Source: Terrimonas sp.
GTDB lineage: Bacteria; Bacteroidota; Bacteroidia; Chitinophagales; Chitinophagaceae
Assembly: GCF_003075435.1 (NCBI RefSeq)
Contig: NZ_QCZJ01000017.1
Location: 62,001 to 126,000 of the forward strand
Length of the DNA: 64,000 nucleotides
Direction of reading: 5' to 3'
Part shown: one piece after another, positions 55,828 through 64,000 of the stretch
How positions within the stretch are numbered: the first letter of the stretch is position 1
How the letters are laid out: each line of letters begins with the position of its first letter
Translations under genes and position numbers: made by a program
Notes under the pieces: model-generated
What the model saw: only the letters and a program-made list of their open reading frames with translations
Database searches by the model: none
Told to the model about the DNA's origin: nothing

Positions 55828-58215
55828 ATGCAATATAAAAAAATATTGTTAACAGGCATAGTATGCCTTTGTTTTCAGCTATTAACTGCTCAACAAAAAA
55901 CTTCAACCGGTACTGTTTCAGGTATTGTTAAAGATAAAACCGGTTCTCCCGTTCCTCATGCTACCATTAGCATAAAAAGAACTGCTATAGCCACCACTGC
56001 TGATGAAAGTGGAAAGTTTACCCTTAAACATGTACCGGCCGGCAACTGTATAATTGTTATATCGGCTGTTGGTTTTACGCAGGTAGAAAAGAAAATAGCA
56101 GTTCATGAAAATACAACCGAAACATTAGTTATAGAAACCAGTGCAGCAGGAACCACGCTCGAAACAGTTTCTGTTATTGGTCGCTCCGCAACGCAGCTTG
56201 CAAACAGGCAATCGTATAATGTTACGGCCATTGATGCAAAGCAATTGCATAATTCCACACTTGATCTTTCGCATACGCTTGACCGTGTGTCTGGCGTACG
56301 CGTAAGAGAAACCGGGGGTGTTGGCTCCAGCTTTAATTTTTCACTGAACGGTTTTTCAGGTAACCAGGTAAAGTTTTTTTTAGATGGTGTGCCGATGGAT
56401 AATTTCGGCTCTTCCTTCCAGATCAATAATATACCCATCAATTTTGCCGACAGGGTAGAAGTATACAAGGGTGTAGTGCCTATCTGGCTTGGCTCTGATG
56501 CATTGGGCGGCGCTGTTAATATTATTACCGGTAATAAGTACAGGAATTATATTGACGCTTCTTATTCTTATGGTTCTTTTAACACACATCGTTCTGCAAT
56601 CAATACGGCATTTACCACGCGCAAAGGATTTACTGTTCAGTTGAATGCCTTCCAGAATTATTCTGACAACAATTATAAAGTAACGCTTGATGTGGCAGAC
56701 ATCAATACCGGCAGATATTATCCCAATACAACAGTTAAAAGATTTCATGACAGGTATCACAATGAAACGCTGGTTACCAATATAGGGTTTGTAAATAAAA
56801 AATGGGCAGACAAATTCCTGGTTGGTATTACACTTGGAAAAAACAGCAAGCAGATACAAACAGGCGCCCGCATGGTATCTGTATTTGGCGCGTGGAACAG
56901 GAGCGGTTCTATCATTATGCCTGCTTTGAAATACCAGAAAAGAGATTTGATCATAAAAGGGCTTGATGTTATGGTGAATGTCAATTATAACCTCGGCAGC
57001 GAACAGAATATTGACACCGCGTTCAGGCGCTACGACTGGTTTGGCAATTACAAGCAGTATGAAGGAGCTGGAAGCGAAAGATCAAGAACGATGTATAAGT
57101 TCAGGAACAATATCGGGCTGGCTACTACTACTGCGTCTTATAAGATAAGCGATAATCATTCGGTTGCCATCAACAATGTGTACAGTTCATTCAACAGGAA
57201 GGGAAGTGATGAATTATATCCTGATGATGACAAATACCAGCAACCGCAAAAAACGGATAAGAATATACTTGGTCTCAGCTATAAGTTTGATTATAAGGAA
57301 AGGTGGAGTATTATGGCTTTTGGCAAACACCTGTTTCAGCATGCGCATACGAGGGTGTCATATAATCCTTCCGGAAATTATGGCGATGTGGCATATAAAA
57401 ACCAGGATAATAATATCAGTAAATTGGGTTATGGCGTTGCTGCAAGTTATTTTATTACGTCCGCATTGCAGGTAAAAGCTTCTTACGAAAGAAGTAACCG
57501 TTTGCCCGAAAATGAAGAAATGTTTGGCGACCTGATAAACCAGGAAAGCAATTTTGATTTAAAGCCTGAAAAGAGTGATAATGTAAATCTGGGAGTGCAC
57601 TATTCGTTCAGGTTGAATAAAGATCACCGGTTTGCTGTATCTGCAGGCGGTATTTACAGGCGGGCAACGGATTTTATTTATTTCCGCCTGAATGCAAACC
57701 AGTCAATGCTGGTTGCTGATAACCTGGCTGGCGTAAAGAATACTGGTGGTGAAGGCGAGATAAGATACTCTTATAAAACATGGTTATCTGCCGGTGTAAA
57801 CTTTACTTATCAAAACATCATTAATAAGCGAAAATATGAGCCGGGATATACAGGCGTGAGTTTAGTGTATAATGACCGCATGCCCAATCTGCCTTTTATG
57901 TTTGGTAACGCGGATGCCGCCGTTTATTTTAAAAATGTATGGAAGGATGGTGATAATCTCAGCATTGGATATAACCTTTTATATGTGCATGCTTTTTACC
58001 TGTATTGGCCGAGCCAGGGAACCAGTAAGGATAAATATGGTATTCCCCAACAGCTGGCGCATGATGTAAATATCATCTACACATTAAAGAACGGCCGATA
58101 CAATATAGGATTGGAATGTAAAAACATTACAAACGATCAGCTTTACGACAACTTCAGTTTGCAAAAACCAGGCAGAGGGTTTTACGGTAAGCTCAGATAC
58201 TTCTTTGCTAAATAA
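55828..58215 (+). CDS. TonB-dependent outer-membrane receptor
   Basis: A 795-aa receptor with a signal peptide (ILLTGIVCLCFQLLTAQ), an N-terminal carboxypeptidase-regulatory-like domain (VSGIVKDKTGSPVPHATISI, 29-48), a plug domain (LDRVSGVRVRETGGVGSSFN; FFLDGVPMDNFG; NFADRVEVYKGVVPIWLG) and a 22-strand barrel ending RGFYGKLRYFFAK. The short plug and small domain set fit siderophore/metal-chelate receptors and not SusC. It lies between PepSY and DUF4374 genes, which supports a role in iron-siderophore uptake powered by TonB. Confidence 0.94.
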   Translation: MQYKKILLTGIVCLCFQLLTAQQKTSTGTVSGIVKDKTGSPVPHATISIKRTAIATTADESGKFTLKHVPAGNCIIVISAVGFTQVEKKIAVHENTTETLVIETSAAGTTLETVSVIGRSATQLANRQSYNVTAIDAKQLHNSTLDLSHTLDRVSGVRVRETGGVGSSFNFSLNGFSGNQVKFFLDGVPMDNFGSSFQINNIPINFADRVEVYKGVVPIWLGSDALGGAVNIITGNKYRNYIDASYSYGSFNTHRSAINTAFTTRKGFTVQLNAFQNYSDNNYKVTLDVADINTGRYYPNTTVKRFHDRYHNETLVTNIGFVNKKWADKFLVGITLGKNSKQIQTGARMVSVFGAWNRSGSIIMPALKYQKRDLIIKGLDVMVNVNYNLGSEQNIDTAFRRYDWFGNYKQYEGAGSERSRTMYKFRNNIGLATTTASYKISDNHSVAINNVYSSFNRKGSDELYPDDDKYQQPQKTDKNILGLSYKFDYKERWSIMAFGKHLFQHAHTRVSYNPSGNYGDVAYKNQDNNISKLGYGVAASYFITSALQVKASYERSNRLPENEEMFGDLINQESNFDLKPEKSDNVNLGVHYSFRLNKDHRFAVSAGGIYRRATDFIYFRLNANQSMLVADNLAGVKNTGGEGEIRYSYKTWLSAGVNFTYQNIINKRKYEPGYTGVSLVYNDRMPNLPFMFGNADAAVYFKNVWKDGDNLSIGYNLLYVHAFYLYWPSQGTSKDKYGIPQQLAHDVNIIYTLKNGRYNIGLECKNITNDQLYDNFSLQKPGRGFYGKLRYFFAK

Positions 58216-58244
58216 TTTTTTAAAAGTAATAAACAAACAATAAA

Positions 58245-59501
58245 ATGAAAAAGTACAATTATGTATGGTGTTCACTCCTGATGAGTGCACTGTTCTTTGC
58301 ATGTAAAAAAGACAATAATCCTTCACCCGATCCTGATCCAAATGATCCTGAAAAAGGAAGATTTGTAGTAGCAGCATTGCCTATTGCCGGTACATCACAG
58401 GCTGATTATTTGTTAACTACAGCTACGCTCGACAGCGGCACTATTTCTACAACCGGCAATGGAATAGAGCAGGATGGCACATACCGTTACTACACAACTT
58501 CAGGTAATAAATTTTTCAGCATGTTGTATGGACAGGGGAACCCCGGCGCCGTAACCATATATAATCTTGATGGGCAGAGTAAGCTTCAAAAGTTGAGTAA
58601 TTTTCAATCAGAAACAGTGCAGGCTTTTGCACCGGTTGATAATGATATATTAATGGTGAAAATGGGAAGAAGTGTAACAAGTTCTGTGAGCCGTTGGTAC
58701 CAGGTTAGTACAGATAGTCTGGTAATAAGAGGTGAAGGACAGTTTGATGCGCTTGATTTGGCCGGTAACGGAGAATTGGCTGAGTTTAGCTGGATACAGC
58801 AGGTTGGCAATAAAGTATTTGCTCCTTATTTCTGTATTAAAGGCACAACTGATGGTGGCTGGACTACCAGTTATCCTGACAGCGCATGGATTGCTGTATT
58901 TTCTTATCCTGATATGCAATTAGAAAAAATAATCAGGGATAACAGAACAAGCTCTATTGGACTGTATTTTCAAAACGGACTTGCAGTAGTGGGTAATGGT
59001 GATGTGTATGCATTTTCTCCAGCTAATACTGTTGGTAAATCAGGTACGGAGCAATTCTTTAATTCAAGTAAACCATCTTCCATTACGCGTATAAAATCCG
59101 GAACAACTGAATTTGATCAAACCTATTTATTTAATGTGGAAGCTGTATCTGAAGGCGCTTATATTGCCGGATGGACTTATGTAGGTAACAATACCGTGGT
59201 TGCTGCTTTAAATCCAAAAGATAAAAAAAGCCAGTGGCAGGGTGCTGACAGGTTTGCAATTATTAACCTTGAAACCCAAAGTTTTAAATGGGTAACAGGT
59301 ATACCTGATGCTGCAAGTATTGCGGATTTTTCTATGACAAACTATTCTCCGGGAAATGGCATTGCCTATATTGGTATTACCACAACAGATAATAAGAGTG
59401 TGGTGTATAAAATTGATGCAGCAAATGCTACAGCTACACCCGGGTTGGAGGTTACAGGTGGTATCATTACTGCTATTCAATGGGTGCCTTACGAAAATTA
59501 A
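58245..59501 (+). CDS. DUF4374-type lipoprotein (XusB-like)
   Basis: A 418-aa lipoprotein (Cys20 after ALFFA, then KKDNN). Beta-propeller-type repeats run through it: RFVVAALPIAGTSQADYLLT, KFFSMLYGQGNPGAVTIYNL, AWIAVFSYPDMQLEKIIRDN, DRFAIINLETQSFKWVTGIP. This matches DUF4374, found as surface lipoprotein beside TonB receptors. In Bacteroides a protein of this kind (XusB, from memory) captures ferric siderophores from other species. It begins 29 bp after the receptor stop, in the same operon. Confidence 0.88.
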   Translation: MKKYNYVWCSLLMSALFFACKKDNNPSPDPDPNDPEKGRFVVAALPIAGTSQADYLLTTATLDSGTISTTGNGIEQDGTYRYYTTSGNKFFSMLYGQGNPGAVTIYNLDGQSKLQKLSNFQSETVQAFAPVDNDILMVKMGRSVTSSVSRWYQVSTDSLVIRGEGQFDALDLAGNGELAEFSWIQQVGNKVFAPYFCIKGTTDGGWTTSYPDSAWIAVFSYPDMQLEKIIRDNRTSSIGLYFQNGLAVVGNGDVYAFSPANTVGKSGTEQFFNSSKPSSITRIKSGTTEFDQTYLFNVEAVSEGAYIAGWTYVGNNTVVAALNPKDKKSQWQGADRFAIINLETQSFKWVTGIPDAASIADFSMTNYSPGNGIAYIGITTTDNKSVVYKIDAANATATPGLEVTGGIITAIQWVPYEN

Positions 59502-59556
59502 AAACATATATTTTTTACAGTAGTAACAAGAGCAACAGTGGCTATAATATCTGAAA

Positions 59557-59588
59557 GGCAGGAGCGACCATAAGGTAATGCTCCTGCC
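59557..59588 (+). other. Hairpin in the gap between DUF4374 and DUF4198 genes
   Basis: GGCAGGAGC (59557-59565) and GCTCCTGCC (59580-59588) form a perfect 9-bp stem with a 14-nt loop; a second small hairpin GCCGC-TAC-GCGGC lies near 59688-59700. Without a T-run a clean terminator is doubtful, but they may attenuate the DUF4198 gene. The rest of the 329-bp gap 59502-59830 holds no recognisable gene. Confidence 0.5.
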
Positions 59589-59830
59589 CGTAAGATGATG
59601 CGGGAATATAGAATTGTATTATATACCATTGAATGAAGGTGTTGCGTACCTTGATCTTCATAGTAATTAAGAATCTAAATAAGGTAAGCCGCTACGCGGC
59701 GAAATATAAATCTGCTGTGTATTTGTTTTACTACCTGAATAACCCGGCAACACTTATACGCTAAATGAAATTGTGTATACAGCGTCTGCCGGTTCAATAA
59801 AAATCTTTCTAAGCTTTAAAAATATATTTA

Positions 59831-60526
59831 ATGAAGAAACTATTTGTTAGTACAGCTATGCTGCTGTTAAGCATCAGTATATATGCCCACGCATTATGGA
59901 TTGAAACCAATGCCACCGGAAAAAAAGGACAACAACAGGATGTGAAAATATTTTATGGAGAATATGCGGAATTCTCTCCCGAAAAAGTAAAAGACTGGTA
60001 TTCTGATGTAAAAGATTTTACATTATGGCTGGTAGCGCCGGATGGGCAAAAAAAGCAATTGACTACCTCACCGCAGGAAGATCATTACACAGCATCATTT
60101 ACGCCAGATAAAGACGGCGTATACACTTTGCAGGTAAGCCATAGTGCAAAAGATCTTGGCAGAACTACGGTATATCAATTTAATACCAGCGCTATAGTTG
60201 CTGTGGGCAAAAATGAAACGGCTGATGTTAAGCATAACTTAAACCCGTTAAAATTTCAATTAAAAGCGGGTAAAGTAAATGAACCTGTAACCATACAGGC
60301 ATTTTATAAAGATGCCGCTTCGGAAAAAATGAGCGTTACTGTTTTTTCTCCTAAAGGATGGACAAAACAGGTAGAAGGCAAAGATGGTGTAGCTGAATTT
60401 GTGCCGGAATGGAAAGGGAAATATATGATAGAAGTATCAAGAAGTGACGATGAAAAAGGTGAACATCATGGTAAAGAGTATACCGGTATCTGGCGCTGCG
60501 CTACTTACCTGGTGGAGATAAAGTAA
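59831..60526 (+). CDS. DUF4198-family exported protein
   Basis: A 231-aa protein with a signal peptide (MKKLFVSTAMLLLSISIYA) and then HALWIETNATGKKGQQQDVK, the His-containing opening typical of DUF4198 (periplasmic proteins linked to nickel/cobalt or iron uptake). Later motifs are LWLVAPDGQKKQL and WKGKYMIEVSRSDDEKGEHH, and GIWRCATYLV at the end. It closes the cluster; a strong terminator follows. Metal binding through the N-terminal His and the EKGEHHGKE segment is inference. Confidence 0.85.
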   Translation: MKKLFVSTAMLLLSISIYAHALWIETNATGKKGQQQDVKIFYGEYAEFSPEKVKDWYSDVKDFTLWLVAPDGQKKQLTTSPQEDHYTASFTPDKDGVYTLQVSHSAKDLGRTTVYQFNTSAIVAVGKNETADVKHNLNPLKFQLKAGKVNEPVTIQAFYKDAASEKMSVTVFSPKGWTKQVEGKDGVAEFVPEWKGKYMIEVSRSDDEKGEHHGKEYTGIWRCATYLVEIK

Positions 60527-60545
60527 GTAATATTTTCTTTTTAAT

Positions 60546-60583
60546 AAAACCGGATATCATATATCTGATATCCGGTTTTTTGT
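60546..60583 (+). terminator. Intrinsic terminator after the DUF4198 gene
   Basis: A 14-bp perfect stem, AAAACCGGATATCA / TGATATCCGGTTTT, with loop TATATC and T-rich tail. It closes the iron-uptake cluster 19 bp after the stop. Confidence 0.93.
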
Positions 60584-60772
60584 TTTATTAACGTAATCCG
60601 TATCAGCATTACCTGCAAATAGCACAGAACAAAAAGGGAAAGGATTTTTTCCTGCCTGATGATTATTGTAACATGATTTATAAGCAGATGTATCAAAAAG
60701 TACAAAAAAATGAATATTTTGGTATCTCCCTGATTGTTGTTCCATCGTATCTTTAGTCCAAACCACTTCAAC

Positions 60773-63268
60773 ATGTTTGCCAGGCTAATTGTTTTAACGG
60801 TAGCAAATCTTTCTATTCATCTTACGGTATTTTGCGGGCACGGGCATGTGAATGAAAAAATAGTTCATAATAAAGCGCATCGTACAATTGCCATAACCGT
60901 GCAGAATGGTGATATGAAAATGTTGATTGACTATTCTAAGGGTTGTTCAATAAAGCGTTTGTCGATTAAAGGTAAAAATACATTATCGCCTTCAGGAGTA
61001 GTCACAGGTATAAAGGGGAGTAATATTGTTTATACATCAGAAAAGCTTTCGGACTCACCACTTGTTCAGATAAATAATAACGTAATTAATATCAGCAGGA
61101 TTAATTATGGTGAAGATATCAGCATACAGGAGACATGGATATTTGAAGTTGAAGAAGAAGGTATAACATGGGAATTGAGAAGATCATATGCTGATAGTTT
61201 TGATGCTGAGGAAATGTACTTTCCTAAATGGAATTTTGCTGACCTGTCTGTTTGGAAAGGCGGAATAATTGATAATGGCGGGATGGTATGGTGTAAATAT
61301 TTAAAAAATATAAATGATAGCTATGGTGTACATACGGGGGGCACAACCTACTGGAACGATAGCTCAGGTGATGGCTTATCTATTCAGGGAATAGGTTTAG
61401 CAGGAACGCAAATTGCAAGTCAATATTCTCATAGCCCTCAGGGTGAGTTTACCTGTACCCAGTTCGTAACAAATACATCGCTTACACAACGTCACCACCT
61501 TAACCGGTTTGTATCAAAAAAGCCAAATGTTTTTGCCCCGTTTAAAGTAGAAAAAGGTGAAATATCTGCCCGTTTCACCATAAAGTATATAGATTACTTT
61601 AAATTATATGACCGGGGAGATTTAAAGACAATTAATGCTGCTGCAGTAAGAGAATTACTTAATACTACAGCCCGGTATGGCGTTGTTGACAATAATATTG
61701 TTGGAGGAAACGGGTGGCTTACCAATTGGAAATGTATTCATGAACCTTTTTTTGCGCAGATCGCAACTGCTTTGGCAGACAGCAACTATACAAAAAACCT
61801 TTCGTCAACGCTTGACCAGGAAAGAGATATGGCCATTCTCCCGGATGGACGTGTACTTTCTCGGTGGCACAATGAGCCTGGAGATGAAATACCCGGCACT
61901 TATAATGCAACTGGCTATTATGAAGCAATGTGGGGTTATACAGTGGATTCTCAAACCGGTTATGTAATTAACGTATGTGAGCAGTTCGATAATACAGGTG
62001 ATGTTAAATGGCTGGAAGGTCATAAAAAAAGTTGTGAGAGTGCATTAAACTGGCTTATAAGGAGAGATGAGAATAATAACGGAATATTTGAAATGGTTAA
62101 CAGGAATATTGCTGAAAAGAAAGCCAGCGATTGGATTGACATAGTGTGGGCCGGTTATGAAAATGCGTTTGTGAATGCACAGATGTATGCAGCGCTTCAA
62201 AAATGGGTGGAGTGTGAGCGTATATTAGGAGATCATGATGCGGCTAAAAGATACAGGCAAATTGCATTGCGGCTTAAAAATGCGTTTAATAGACCTGTTG
62301 AAGAAGGAGGTTTTTGGTCAGAAGAGAAGAAGCAATATATATACTGGAGAGATGATGATGGAAGCATCCATGGCGATAACCTGGTAACTCCGGTAAATTT
62401 TATGGCTATAGGTTTTGATATATGCGATGATCCTCGAAGAATAAAAAACATAGTGGAACAAATTGAAAAACGTACGTCTGCAGAAAATTTGTTTCATTGG
62501 CCGCTTTGTTTTGATTCATTCAGGGAGGAAGAGGTACATCGTAATAACTGGCCGTTTCCGAAGTATGAAAATGGTGATATCTTTCCTACCTGGGGATATT
62601 TGGGGGTCAGATCATATGTAAAGTATGATAAGCAACTTGCGCTTAAGTATGTTAGCAATCTCCTTCACCAGTATGAGCAGGATGGGCTTTCTTCGCAACG
62701 ATATAGCAGGACAACGGGAAAAGGCCTTGGCACAGACATTCTTTCTGGTATCTGTACGGGAATAACAGCTTTGTATACTGATATCTATGGTATTCGGCCG
62801 CGGTGGAACAGGCTTGTAATTACCCCGGGACTTACTAAAGAACTTGATGGAACAAAATTCTCATATCCAATGCGGAATAATCGTTATGATATTTTGTTGT
62901 ATCATAACCAATACAATGTTTCAGATGGATTTCATAGTGTTACCTCAAACAGCAGCTTTGGTATAAGCAGCAGCGGTGATGAATTGAGATTCTTTCCCGG
63001 TGATCAGGATACTGCTTTTCTTTCTGTTAAAAGGCAGGATAGTAAAAATGCATCCCTGAATATTTCGCAATGGGATGATGATGGCATTACATTTATATTA
63101 AAAGATGCAGACCAATATTACCTAGCATTAAATGGCTTGCAACCTTCTTCAGATTTCAGTGTTTCTATAGGCAAAACAAAACAAAAAATGCGGTCCGGAG
63201 AGAATGGTGCACTTACCTTTAAAGTATTACTTAAAAAAAACATGATTATCAGGATTGTTAAGCTGTAA
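60773..63268 (+). CDS. Secreted six-hairpin glycosidase-like protein
   Basis: About 831 aa from ATG 60773 with a hydrophobic signal (LIVLTVANLSIHLTVFCG). An N-terminal beta-domain (about 30-300) is followed by an (alpha/alpha)6 toroid: GGNGWLTNWKCIHEPFFAQI, ILPDGRVLSRWHNEPGDEIP, DWIDIVWAGYENAFVNAQMY, and a C-terminal beta-sandwich IRPRWNRLVITPGLTKELDG typical of alpha-L-rhamnosidase-type enzymes. Candidate acids are the Asp/Glu in NEPGDE and DWID. The exact GH family is not assigned. An AraC regulator follows 96 bp downstream. The ATG at 60734 lies within the preceding gap and is not favoured. Confidence 0.8.
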   Translation: MFARLIVLTVANLSIHLTVFCGHGHVNEKIVHNKAHRTIAITVQNGDMKMLIDYSKGCSIKRLSIKGKNTLSPSGVVTGIKGSNIVYTSEKLSDSPLVQINNNVINISRINYGEDISIQETWIFEVEEEGITWELRRSYADSFDAEEMYFPKWNFADLSVWKGGIIDNGGMVWCKYLKNINDSYGVHTGGTTYWNDSSGDGLSIQGIGLAGTQIASQYSHSPQGEFTCTQFVTNTSLTQRHHLNRFVSKKPNVFAPFKVEKGEISARFTIKYIDYFKLYDRGDLKTINAAAVRELLNTTARYGVVDNNIVGGNGWLTNWKCIHEPFFAQIATALADSNYTKNLSSTLDQERDMAILPDGRVLSRWHNEPGDEIPGTYNATGYYEAMWGYTVDSQTGYVINVCEQFDNTGDVKWLEGHKKSCESALNWLIRRDENNNGIFEMVNRNIAEKKASDWIDIVWAGYENAFVNAQMYAALQKWVECERILGDHDAAKRYRQIALRLKNAFNRPVEEGGFWSEEKKQYIYWRDDDGSIHGDNLVTPVNFMAIGFDICDDPRRIKNIVEQIEKRTSAENLFHWPLCFDSFREEEVHRNNWPFPKYENGDIFPTWGYLGVRSYVKYDKQLALKYVSNLLHQYEQDGLSSQRYSRTTGKGLGTDILSGICTGITALYTDIYGIRPRWNRLVITPGLTKELDGTKFSYPMRNNRYDILLYHNQYNVSDGFHSVTSNSSFGISSSGDELRFFPGDQDTAFLSVKRQDSKNASLNISQWDDDGITFILKDADQYYLALNGLQPSSDFSVSIGKTKQKMRSGENGALTFKVLLKKNMIIRIVKL

Positions 63269-63364
63269 TGAATGCATTGAAAGCTGGTAAAATAAATGTT
63301 GAATGTATTTTAATTTTAACGTTCGGCAAACATTCCTGATCATGCCTAATGATAAATGTGTTAT

Positions 63365-64000
63365 ATGAATAGTAGTTTCTTTAAGTATCTTAATGTAAGC
63401 ACCAGGGAAGAAAAATGGGGTATGTACGTTACTACTGTTGGTTATTCCAAGGTGGAGCCCCATGAAGAATATCCTAACCAGAAGCATCCTAATAGTCACG
63501 TTCTTACCTGGAACAGGGGCAGGATATTGAATGATTTTTATTTGATATTTATTTCAAAAGGGAAAGGTGTTTTTTGTTCCTCTCTCACTGAACCGAAGGA
63601 AGTTGAAGAGGGAACCTGCTTTTTCCTGTTCCCGGGTATTCGTCACCGTTACAAGCCTGATGCACGTTCAGGATGGGAAGAATATTGGGTTGGTTTTCAC
63701 GGTTATTATATAGAGCAATTGATGAAACAGCATTTTTTTGATCCTCATCAGCCTTGTTTTCATATTGGCTTAAATAAAGAATTGCTGATACTTTTTAATC
63801 AAATGCTGGATGTTGTGAAATCATCTTTTGTTGGTTACGCTCAGCAAATTGCCGGTATTACATTGCAGATTCTTGGATTGATCAGTACGCTGTCCCTTAA
63901 TGAGCAAAGCAGCGGCAATCCTTTGGAAAAACTCATTTCAAAGGCCAAATTTCTTATGCAGGAATCTGTTGGAGGTACTGTAGATATGGAGCATATTGCA
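63365..64000 (+). CDS. AraC-family transcriptional regulator, N-terminal part (cut by window end)
   Basis: The frame from ATG 63365 runs through base 64000 without a stop (212 codons). It begins MNSSFFKYLNVSTREEKWGM and contains the cupin-like AraC sensor domain: TWNRGRILNDFYLIFISKGK, EEGTCFFLFPGIRHRYKPDA and WEEYWVGFHGYYIEQLMKQH. The HTH part lies beyond the window. Such regulators bind a sugar in the cupin and control carbohydrate genes; the glycosidase gene just upstream is a likely target by position. Confidence 0.88.
   Translation, partial: MNSSFFKYLNVSTREEKWGMYVTTVGYSKVEPHEEYPNQKHPNSHVLTWNRGRILNDFYLIFISKGKGVFCSSLTEPKEVEEGTCFFLFPGIRHRYKPDARSGWEEYWVGFHGYYIEQLMKQHFFDPHQPCFHIGLNKELLILFNQMLDVVKSSFVGYAQQIAGITLQILGLISTLSLNEQSSGNPLEKLISKAKFLMQESVGGTVDMEHIA

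Overview
The window reads as chromosomal DNA of a member of phylum Bacteroidota, most likely family Chitinophagaceae. This rests on four perfect Bacteroidota-type promoters (TTTG-N19-TAnnTTTG) before the rRNA operon, a type IX secretion sorting domain, DUF4270/DUF4907/DUF4374 lipoproteins, LytTR regulators, many lipoproteins with a Cys-Lys-Lys start, and futalosine-pathway menaquinone synthesis. The species is not identified.

Region 1 (1-6.9 kb, minus strand) is a complex I (nuo) operon in the order A-B-C-D-E-F-G, with G cut by the window edge. Three non-nuo inserts sit in it: a small protein plus nucleotidyltransferase pair between D and E, a secreted NTF2-like protein between E and F, and a GxxExxY PD-(D/E)XK protein between F and G that is flanked by 37-bp direct repeats. 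Region 2 (6.9-24.6 kb) holds an envelope trio (TPR protein, PstS-like lipoprotein, small membrane protein), a membrane-anchored alpha/beta hydrolase, two GH20 hexosaminidases of different architecture, a YihY/BrkB protein, a GntP permease, MqnE, PurU, an FG-GAP repeat protein and small membrane proteins. A 0.2-kb nested inverted-repeat element (MITE-like) lies at 15.2-15.4 kb; a second copy, in opposite orientation, lies at 37.6-37.8 kb with a 9-bp target duplication.

Region 3 (24.8-37.2 kb) has a Pif1-type helicase fused to RecQ-like HRDC and HTH modules, a GH28 enzyme followed by a half-length paralogue without catalytic Asp residues, a LytS/LytTR two-component pair with a stand-alone LytTR protein, and a divergent envelope cluster (Kelch + DUF4907 against DUF4270 + outer-membrane protein). 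Region 4 (38.0-43.4 kb) is one 1797-residue protein combining two alpha/beta-hydrolase domains, a caspase-like CHAT protease domain and a helical TPR-like tail. It stands alone between the second MITE copy and the rRNA operon and is the best candidate here for a poorly described system.

Region 5 (43.4-49.3 kb) is a complete rRNA operon: four tandem promoters, 16S, tRNA-Ile(GAT), tRNA-Ala(TGC), 23S, 5S and terminator, with palindromic AGCTGAT-type repeats in the spacers. Region 6 (49.4-54.2 kb) encodes four exported proteins (a T9SS cargo, a tail-fibre-like surface protein, a serine hydrolase and a lipoprotein). Region 7 (54.4-60.6 kb) is a probable iron/siderophore operon (PepSY membrane protein, TonB-dependent receptor, DUF4374 lipoprotein, DUF4198 protein), similar in gene content to the XusABC system of Bacteroides. 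Region 8 (60.7-64 kb) is a secreted six-hairpin glycosidase-like protein followed by an AraC-type regulator cut by the window end.

All assignments come from reading the sequence; no database search was run.
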